Assembly (NCBI RefSeq): GCF_014641455.1
Contig: NZ_BMHT01000009.1
Span: 62,001 to 126,000 of the forward strand
Origin: Hymenobacter cavernae
Lineage (GTDB): Bacteria; Bacteroidota; Bacteroidia; Cytophagales; Hymenobacteraceae
Length of the DNA: 64,000 nucleotides
Direction of reading: 5' to 3'
The notes below the pieces were generated by a model. It was not told the origin of the DNA. It saw only the letters and a program-made list of their open reading frames with translations, and did not search any database. The translations under genes were made by a program, and so were the position numbers. Of the stretch, positions 56,474-62,647 are shown piece after piece. Each line of letters begins with the position of its first letter. The stretch's first letter is position 1.

Positions 56474-58021
56474 CTAGAACTCAATTTTTTCAATCTCCGT
56501 CAGGGCGGAGCCGCCGTCTTCCAGCGCGGCCAGCACGTCGAACACTTTATCCGACCAGCCAGCAATGAGCGCCACGCCATCTTCGCGGCGCACTTGCAGC
56601 GGCACGGTGCCGTGGCCAGCTAGGTCGAAGAGATAGAGCTGCGCTTGCGGGGCTACCGTGCGGCGGTATTCGCGCCACTCAGCGGCCAGCGAGCCGGCCC
56701 GGCCGGTGTTGTCCCACAACTGGCAGTCGGTGAAGAGCATCACCTTATCTACCACTTCACGGCGCTGCCGCAAGTCGTAGACGACCAAGTGGCCGTTGGT
56801 GCTGTAGCCTACTTCGCCTTCACGACGGTACAGCTCCTGCACGTTGCACAGCACTTGCCCGCTGGGCAAGCTAACGCGCTTCCACCGGTCGCCGAACATG
56901 CCGGTTACCACATGCTGACAGCGGCTTTGCAGGAGCATCGCCAGCACCAGCCCGATGTCGTAGAGCAGCACTTTGCTGCGCGCCGAGATGGGTTGCTGCA
57001 TGGAGCCCGACACGTCGCAAGCTAGGAGCACGCGGGTATTGGCGTCGAAGCCGCGCAGGTTGGCGACGGAGTGGCCGATGGCTGTTTCCAAAGCCGCCAG
57101 CACCGCCGGCACCCGCCCCGACTTCAGCTCCAGCACCTCGCGGTAGGCTGCCAGAAAGCGAAACGGCAGCTGCTTGCTGCGCGCCACCGCCGCCCGGTTG
57201 GCGAGCGTAGCGCACACGGCCTGCACCGCCTCGGCCGACACGTCGGCTTCGAGGATGTTGCGCAGGTTTCGCAGCAGGGCCATATAGCCTAGCTTACCGC
57301 TACCGATCAGCTCTTCCCACTTGGCTTGGAAGGCTACTTGGCGCTCCGCTGCGCTAGCAAATGCCTGCTGGCCTTGGGCCGACAGCTCTGTTTCCCAAGT
57401 GTAAGGCGTAGCTAGCTCGCCGCGCACCAGTTGATCGAATAAGGCTTGCTGGGCCGCGTCTTTGGCCTGTGGGTGCATCAGGAACAGGGCATCGCGGAGG
57501 CGCACCTGGCCGGCGCGGTCGTACTTGGCGAGCTGGTAGCCATCAAAGTGGTTGAAGCTAATAGCTAGGCCTTTCTGCAACTGCTTAGAAAGGCGGTTGA
57601 GCGTTTTCGCGGGCGCTTTGCCGTTGGCGCCTTGGCGCTCGTTGGCGACGGCGTAGAAGGCCAGCAACTCCGTGATTTCGTCGGCGCGCTGCACCACGCG
57701 GGCCACGAGGCGGCTCACGAGGTTGTCGCCGCGGTGCAGGCGGGCTAGCTCCACGGTCAGCACCAAGGGCACTGAGCGTAAGTGGAGTTTTTCGCGGGCA
57801 TACACTGCCAGGCGCGCCACAAACAGCGGTTCGTTTTGCGCTATCAACTCGCGCAACCGCGCCAGCCGCGTATCGGCCTTCTCGTAGAACTGGTCGCTGA
57901 GCGCGGCGGTAGCCACGGCAGCGTATAGTTCGAGTGCGGGCGTAAGCTGGTAAGCGGCGGCGCCTTCGTGGTTGACCACCGGCGCCGATTCGTTTTTGCG
58001 GAAGCTGAAGTTGAAGCGCAT
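56474..58021 (-). CDS. rsr: Ro60/Rsr homologue, TROVE + vWA RNA-binding protein
   Basis: Ring-shaped RNA chaperone that binds Y RNAs and misfolded RNA. 515 aa from the ATG at 58019-58021 (MRFNFSFRKNESAPVVNHEG). Residues ~25-330 are the alpha-helical HEAT-like TROVE ring (LHLRSVPLVLTVELARLHRG, LARLRELIAQNEPLFVARLA); ~345-510 the vWA domain with an intact MIDAS: LLACDVSGSMQQPISARSK (D-x-S-x-S), VVTGMFGDRWKRV and VMLFTDCQLWDNTG. Starts at 58171 read upstream noncoding sequence. First protein gene of the unit leading to the Y RNAs and rtcB. Confidence 0.92.
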   Translation of the reverse strand: MRFNFSFRKNESAPVVNHEGAAAYQLTPALELYAAVATAALSDQFYEKADTRLARLRELIAQNEPLFVARLAVYAREKLHLRSVPLVLTVELARLHRGDNLVSRLVARVVQRADEITELLAFYAVANERQGANGKAPAKTLNRLSKQLQKGLAISFNHFDGYQLAKYDRAGQVRLRDALFLMHPQAKDAAQQALFDQLVRGELATPYTWETELSAQGQQAFASAAERQVAFQAKWEELIGSGKLGYMALLRNLRNILEADVSAEAVQAVCATLANRAAVARSKQLPFRFLAAYREVLELKSGRVPAVLAALETAIGHSVANLRGFDANTRVLLACDVSGSMQQPISARSKVLLYDIGLVLAMLLQSRCQHVVTGMFGDRWKRVSLPSGQVLCNVQELYRREGEVGYSTNGHLVVYDLRQRREVVDKVMLFTDCQLWDNTGRAGSLAAEWREYRRTVAPQAQLYLFDLAGHGTVPLQVRREDGVALIAGWSDKVFDVLAALEDGGSALTEIEKIEF

Positions 58022-58073
58022 AATTGTAGAGCGTAATCGAGTAAAAAGAAGCTTGGCTTCTGGAAATAAAAAG

Positions 58074-58229
58074 CTAGGTCTTGAGGGGCTTAGCCGGCTT
58101 AGTTGGCTGCGCTTTAGAATCAAGGTGATTTCCTTTTGTATCTGAATGCAGAGAATTATTGCCCGATACATGGGTTGCCGAAGTCACCGGCATCGAATTA
58201 CTAAAGGATAGTCTGAAGATTTCGTACAT
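58074..58229 (-). CDS. Possible small protein upstream of Ro60
   Basis: 51 codons from an ATG at 58227-58229 (an ATG at 58268 adds 13 more); the stop TAG falls in an ACCTAGCT motif. Sequence: MYEIFRLSFSNSMPVTSATH, Ser/Thr/Asn-rich, basic end SKAQPTKPAKPLKT. No family recognised. The frame ends 53 bp before the Ro60 start, in the same direction, so it could be a leader peptide or cotranscribed small gene. A hairpin GGCAATTCC-AGC-GGAATTAATTGCC at ~58263-58287 lies just upstream. AT-rich surroundings reduce confidence. Confidence 0.3.
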   Translation of the reverse strand: MYEIFRLSFSNSMPVTSATHVSGNNSLHSDTKGNHLDSKAQPTKPAKPLKT

Positions 58230-58287
58230 AGTAGCGTTGGTAAAAGGGTGTAACCATCCGTTCGGCAATTCCAGCGGAATTAATTGC

Positions 58288-58578
58288 CGTTATTAAATTA
58301 TTACCGAGCTAAAACTTTAGGCAATATTTTTCTACACCGTCATTTATTGACGATTAAAATAGAAAATAAATACCAGAAATAAAGCCCGATTTAGAAATAC
58401 ACGAACCGTGAATAAACCGGTAATCTTAGCTATGTTTTCGGCCGCAACTTGGCTTTCGTAGCTGGTCCCAGGCGCCGCACCAACGCCCTAGCACTTGGGC
58501 TGGATGTGTGGCTGCCAAGCAAAGGGAGGGTTGATGAAAGGACGTCATGGAAGTAACTGATTAGGATAGAGGAAAAAG
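58288..58578. other. AT-rich intergenic stretch without a recognised gene
   Basis: About 300 bp, clearly more AT-rich than the rest (for example AAAATAGAAAATAAATACC). Contains a short CGTCATTTATTGACG palindrome near 58340. Probably holds the promoter of the Ro60 unit on the minus strand; I found no clean TAnnTTTG there. Confidence 0.4.
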
Positions 58579-58611
58579 AAAACGCCCGAACCTAGGTGGG
58601 TTCGGGCGTTT
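58579..58611 (-). terminator. Intrinsic terminator of the 29-codon microgene
   Basis: Minus strand AAACGCCCGAACC-CACCTA-GGTTCGGGCGTTTTCTTTTT: 12-13 bp GC-rich stem and T-tract, 28 bp past the microgene stop. Confidence 0.85.
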
Positions 58612-58638
58612 CATATGGTTGGTTTCTATCAGGTAAAC

Positions 58639-58728
58639 CTACCTCATTGCATACGCGCCGAACCCGGGCTGAATATCGCGCTTCAGCTGACTGGGCATGG
58701 TTTGAAAATCTGATTTGTGGCGCCGCAT
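58639..58728 (-). CDS. 29-residue microgene with its own promoter and terminator
   Basis: ATG at 58726-58728, TAG at 58639-58641. The peptide starts MRRHKSDFQTMPSQLKRDIQ and ends PGFGAYAMR: basic, no signal peptide, no membrane segment. It lies ~43 bp downstream of a predicted transcription start of a near-consensus Bacteroidota promoter and is followed by a strong terminator, so it forms a complete ~190-nt transcription unit. It could encode a tiny ribosome-associated or regulatory protein, or be a small RNA that happens to contain this frame. I know no named family. Confidence 0.5.
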   Translation of the reverse strand: MRRHKSDFQTMPSQLKRDIQPGFGAYAMR

Positions 58729-58777
58729 GACGAGGATTGACTTTGTAGTCGCGTTAGGTTTTGTGCTTTGAACGGGA

Positions 58778-58809
58778 CAAATATAGAAAAGTTATTTTCC
58801 TAAAGTCAA
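58778..58809 (-). promoter_or_regulatory. Near-consensus Bacteroidota promoter for the microgene
   Basis: TTG at 58807-58809 (minus) and TATATTTG at 58778-58785, separated by 21 bp: matches TTG-N19-21-TAnnTTTG. Best promoter seen in the window. Confidence 0.75.
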
Positions 58810-59002
58810 TATACGATGAAAAATGTTTTTACTTTTTTTTATCAGAGGCAATTATTCGATTTCTAAGCAAAGAAAACTATTCATCCTGCCACAAGTAATT
58901 CTTATTAATCAACTACGAAATAGCGGAAAGCAAAAGATTTATTACGCGCAGAAATAACACGAGCTACTAACTAGTTCTTGAAGCTAATTCACAATTCTCT
59001 GA

Positions 59003-59090
59003 GTCATGCTGAGCTGACCGAAGCATCTCTCCCGCCAAAGTAAATCTGATTACCACTGCGGGAGAGATGCTTCGGTCAGCTCAGCATGAC
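59003..59090. repeat. Perfect 33-bp-stem palindrome, type A vocabulary
   Basis: GTCATGCTGAGCTGACCGAA (plus 13 more) is exactly complemented by TTCGGTCAGCTCAGCATGAC and preceding bases, with a 22-nt loop AAAGTAAATCTGATTACCACT. Downstream of DUF5694 on the minus strand, where it may terminate transcription. Confidence 0.9.
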
Positions 59091-59112
59091 GTTCTAGAGA
59101 GTCTTTTCTGAT

Positions 59113-60024
59113 CTACCCTCTTTCTGAGAACAGAGTGTGCTGTTGCACAGCACTGCTGGCCACGCGCATCTTACCTAGGTAATTGGTGGCGGGCACTAAT
59201 TGAAAGGCCGGATCGTCGCGGAAGATGCTTTGCAGGGACCCAATGTGCGCCGCCCCGATAATGACCAGCACTTTCTTCGACTGCTGCGCCATCTGTGTGG
59301 TCACGATATTGGAGTAGATTTTATAGTCGCGGTTTTTAAAGATGGACGTCAGTTCGGCACCGATGTAGCGGGGGTTCACGAAGGCAGTGTCCACCATAGC
59401 ATCAGGGTTGGTAAAGTGACCATTGGTGACACGGGCAGGCATGACGTAGCGCAGGTGATGGATTTTCTGCGTAATAGCGGGCTGGTTTATGTAGGTGATA
59501 TATTCGGTGAGGCTTAGCTTGCCATTGTCCAGCTCGGTTTGCTTGGCCGTAGACAGGTTGCGCATCTGCACGCCTTCTTCCTGATATAGTTTGATGTTCT
59601 GGCCGTTGCTCAGGATGCTCTGTGAAGTACCGCCGGGCGCATTTACGCCCACAATCCTTTTGAGACCTAGCTGCTTACCGAGCGCGAAACCGATCTGGTA
59701 TTCCTCGCCTCGCCCGTCTTCCATATCGGCGAGTTGGAGCTTGTTGTTCACGTACAGCGCGTAGGTGCTGTCGAGGGAGGCCTGTCCTTCAGGTACCCGC
59801 TCCACCACAATTAGGTCGGGTTGAAACTTGCGGATGCGGCTGATCAGGTCGGCCAGTTCCTGCTGGCGCTTGGCGGTCAGTACATCGGTATTTGGGTTGT
59901 CCTTATTGTACATCTGTCGCAGATGAGCGCAGCCGAGCAGCATAATCTGGGTGGGTTTTCCCTGGCTCCATCCTGAGCGTGTGAACAGGAAGCAGACCAC
60001 GAGCAGCGCGAACAGAAATTTCAT
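59113..60024 (-). CDS. DUF5694 secreted protein (TraB/ChaN-like fold)
   Basis: 303 aa from the ATG at 60022-60024; signal peptide MKFLFALLVVCFLFTRSGWS. Conserved elements: TQIMLLGCAHLRQMYNKDNP (G-x-x-H), PDLIVVERVPEGQASLDSTY (E), and KKVLVIIGAAHIGSLQSIFR (G-x-x-H-x-x-x-L), the Gly-His/Glu arrangement of TraB/PrgY-type proteins that may be metal-dependent proteases or haem-related. Otherwise unknown. Start chosen to begin the signal peptide; 18 codons upstream are not needed. Confidence 0.8.
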   Translation of the reverse strand: MKFLFALLVVCFLFTRSGWSQGKPTQIMLLGCAHLRQMYNKDNPNTDVLTAKRQQELADLISRIRKFQPDLIVVERVPEGQASLDSTYALYVNNKLQLADMEDGRGEEYQIGFALGKQLGLKRIVGVNAPGGTSQSILSNGQNIKLYQEEGVQMRNLSTAKQTELDNGKLSLTEYITYINQPAITQKIHHLRYVMPARVTNGHFTNPDAMVDTAFVNPRYIGAELTSIFKNRDYKIYSNIVTTQMAQQSKKVLVIIGAAHIGSLQSIFRDDPAFQLVPATNYLGKMRVASSAVQQHTLFSERG

Positions 60025-60207
60025 TTTATAGTGTTTTAGTATGAATGTGTATAGGTCGTAACCCAATAGCCATGCCATCTACTAAACCCTATCATTATCA
60101 GCACAATACATTGAATATCAACTTTCAACTTCGTCCATAAGTGAACGGTAACTGTCCGGTTCTGGACAGCTCATGAAAAGGTGTTCGATTTTGGCTGGAT
60201 GAACGGT

Positions 60208-60300
60208 GTAGAGACGCAATAGTTGGAGTCTCTCGTTGAACGATTGCTGCCAACGCGGTCGACAGCAGCAACGACGAGGCGCAACGCATTGCGTCTTTAC
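60208..60300. repeat. Intergenic palindrome type A (GTAGAGACGCAAT arms)
   Basis: GTAGAGACGCAAT at left, ATTGCGTCTTTAC at right; centre CTCGTTGAACGATTGCTGCC then GCAGCAACGACGAGG. Same arm word as the nested copy at 36416. Confidence 0.8.
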
Positions 60301-60429
60301 GCTGCTCTCAACTAACCGCAAGCCGAAAGGCGCCCCTACCCCACTTGGCCCCGTTGCGTATGTAGGCATGTTCTTGTAGCTAGGTTCGGGGGTCTTCGCA
60401 GATCTGCTGGCCGTTTTGCTTTTCACCGC

Positions 60430-61332
60430 ATGCCCTGCCTCGCCACTTCCGACCGGTACGTTCTCGACTTGCCCACCGGCCACCGCTTTCCTATTGCCAA
60501 ATACGAGCTGATTCATCAGCAACTTTTGTGGCAAGGCATCGCGCCGCCCACCGATTTTTATGACCCCGGCCTATGCTCGGAGGAAGACTTGCTGCGCGTG
60601 CACACCGTGGAGTACTGGCACAAGATCCGCGACCAACAGCTCTCGCCAGCCGAAGTGCGCCGGCTAGGATTGCCGCAAAGCGAGCGGCTGGTACTTCGCT
60701 CTCTGAGCAGCTCGGCCGGCACGCTGCAATCGGCGCGGCATGCTCTGCGCGACGGTGTAGCCCTGAACCTAGCCGGCGGCACCCACCACGCGTTTGCTGA
60801 TCGGGGCGAAGGTTTTTGTGTGTTCAACGATATTGCCATTGCCGTCATGCACCTGCTGCATCACGGCCTAGCTAGGCAAGTATTAATCGTAGACCTCGAC
60901 GTGCACCAGGGCGACGGCACGGCCAGCATCTTCCGCCACGAACCTAGGGTGTTCACCTTCTCCATGCACGCCGGCGCCAACTACCCGCTCCGTAAAGAGC
61001 AATCGGACCTTGACGTGCCACTGCCCCTGGGCATGGATGACGCCGCCTACCTATCCCAACTCCGCACCATCCTACCAGGCCTTATTGACCGAGTGCAGCC
61101 CGATTTCATCTTCTTTCAAGCCGGCGTGGATGTGCTGGCCACCGACAAGCTCGGCAAGCTAGCCCTCACCAAAGACGGCTGCCGGCAGCGCGACGAGTTC
61201 GTATTAGGTCTCTGCCGCCAACATCGTTTGCCGGTGGCCATAAGCATGGGCGGCGGCTACTCCGAGCGCATCGGCGACATTGTGGACGCGCACTGCAACA
61301 CGTTTCAGGTGGCGTACGAACTGTTTGGGTAA
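60430..61332 (+). CDS. Histone deacetylase-family enzyme (AcuC/acetylpolyamine amidohydrolase type)
   Basis: 300-aa zinc amidohydrolase. NLAGGTHHAFADRGEGFCVF holds the His pair, FNDIAIAVMHLLHHGLARQV, VLIVDLDVHQGDGTASIFRH (D-x-D-x-H zinc site), FTFSMHAGANYPLRKEQSDL, FIFFQAGVDVLATDKLGKLA (second zinc Asp) and VAISMGGGYSERIGDIVDAH (G-G-G-Y). The ATG at 60430 is preceded by no clear alternative. Likely removes acetyl groups from small molecules or proteins. Confidence 0.92.
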   Translation: MPCLATSDRYVLDLPTGHRFPIAKYELIHQQLLWQGIAPPTDFYDPGLCSEEDLLRVHTVEYWHKIRDQQLSPAEVRRLGLPQSERLVLRSLSSSAGTLQSARHALRDGVALNLAGGTHHAFADRGEGFCVFNDIAIAVMHLLHHGLARQVLIVDLDVHQGDGTASIFRHEPRVFTFSMHAGANYPLRKEQSDLDVPLPLGMDDAAYLSQLRTILPGLIDRVQPDFIFFQAGVDVLATDKLGKLALTKDGCRQRDEFVLGLCRQHRLPVAISMGGGYSERIGDIVDAHCNTFQVAYELFG

Positions 61333-61384
61333 CCTAGAACCTAGCTCCCCTCCCTTCGGCTTTTCCTCTCCTATTTTTGTCTCT

Positions 61385-62377
61385 ATGAATCTGCACAACC
61401 CCGCCATCGATCTGCCTGCTGAGCAGCATGTACCCGTCAAGCAACCGACGGAAGCACCTAGGTCCCCGACCCAGCAGGCTTTTCAGCAAGCGGTGCAGGA
61501 CGTGGAGAACCTGCGCCAGCGCCTGCGCGACCTGCAAGCGGAGCAAGCCGAGGCCCGCCGCCGCTACTGGCAGCAGGTGGGGCCGCTGGCCCAAACAGTG
61601 GTAGCGGCGCGGCGTGCATTGTTTGAGCCGCTGGAAGAAGCCTTGCTCTCCGGCTACTTCAACCGCGGTGAGGAGCGGCAGCTGCTAGAGGTGATTGTCG
61701 GCAACGCCCGCACACTGCAAGACCGCTTCGGGGAAGATGAAGCAGCGATTTTGCAGAAGTACGCGCCCGATGCCAAGGCCACCCGCCCACCCGAACCCGC
61801 GCCTGAAGCTGCCAGCACCGAACCTAGCTTTCACGAAGAAGCTGCCCAGCAAGCTCGCGCCAAGCGCAAAACCAAAGCCGAGCGCGCTGCCGAAGCCGCG
61901 GCTAAGCAAGAGCGGGAAGAACAACAGCGGCTGCTCTCGAACACCAAGACTGTGTACCGGCAGCTGGCCCGCGTCAACCACCCCGACCTGGAACGCGACC
62001 CGGAACGCGCTGCGCTGAAAACCACCCGCATGCAGCGCATCACGGAGGCATACGAGGCCAACGACCTCTACACGCTGCTGCAACTGCTGGCCGAAGACTC
62101 CGCGGAAGCCCCCGACGACAACCTGCTCACGCGCTACACCCAGGCCTTGCAGCAGCAGCAAACGGAACTGAAGCAGCAGCTCAACGAGTTGAAGTATGGC
62201 CCTAATGGCTTTGCCGGCAGCACCGGCAAAAAGCAGGAGGCCGAGCTGCGCCAACTGAAGCGCCACCTACGCGCCGAGGCTGATTATCTACACCAGGTCG
62301 GGCAGCTTATTGCCCAGCCCGGCGGTTTGCGCGATTTGCTCAGGGACCTGGCTTCGGCCGGCCACGATACGTTCTAG
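61385..62377 (+). CDS. Coiled-coil protein with J-domain-like HPD motif
   Basis: 330 aa from ATG 61385 (MNLHNPAIDLPAEQHVPVKQ), 52 bp after the deacetylase. Residues ~30-90 form a coiled coil (VENLRQRLRDLQAEQAEARR); ~160-185 are Lys/Glu/Ala-rich (RAKRKTKAERAAEAAAKQER); then KTVYRQLARVNHPDLERDPE, which contains His-Pro-Asp in the place it occupies in DnaJ domains, followed by MQRITEAYEANDLYTLLQLL; the C-terminus is another coiled coil. Probable DnaK co-chaperone-like protein, but the J domain is diverged. Confidence 0.65.
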   Translation: MNLHNPAIDLPAEQHVPVKQPTEAPRSPTQQAFQQAVQDVENLRQRLRDLQAEQAEARRRYWQQVGPLAQTVVAARRALFEPLEEALLSGYFNRGEERQLLEVIVGNARTLQDRFGEDEAAILQKYAPDAKATRPPEPAPEAASTEPSFHEEAAQQARAKRKTKAERAAEAAAKQEREEQQRLLSNTKTVYRQLARVNHPDLERDPERAALKTTRMQRITEAYEANDLYTLLQLLAEDSAEAPDDNLLTRYTQALQQQQTELKQQLNELKYGPNGFAGSTGKKQEAELRQLKRHLRAEADYLHQVGQLIAQPGGLRDLLRDLASAGHDTF

Positions 62378-62389
62378 GTTATCGCGCCA

Positions 62390-62523
62390 GTAGCGTGAAA
62401 CCTACGCTTCGCGTATCGTTGAACGACCATCGTAAATGCACTACTATACGGTCCAAGGGTGAAACCCTAGGCTACGGAGCGGTTCTCATGTTCGACCGCT
62501 AACTAGCCCAGGGTTTCACCCTG
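62390..62523. repeat. Composite repeat: half of a type A element plus a palindrome
   Basis: AGTAGCGTGAAACCTACGCT TCGCGTATCGTTGAACGACC is a left half of the GTAGCGCGAAG type; then AAGGGTGAAACCCTAG pairs with CCAGGGTTTCACCCTG. The truncated half argues for partial loss or an older insertion. Confidence 0.7.
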
Positions 62524-62647
62524 AGAGGACTACCAGCTTCCAGCCACGACGCCGTATTTCTCGTATTGCTCCTAGATTCTGGCTCGACAGCAACTAGCAC
62601 GGAGGCTGCCGTTCTCTGCGATGCAGCCGGAACTAGCGGCCTACTTT

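Noticed and set aside
60118..60534. 138-codon minus-strand frame over the start of the deacetylase gene
   Set aside because: Overlaps a clear gene on the other strand and translates a palindromic repeat.
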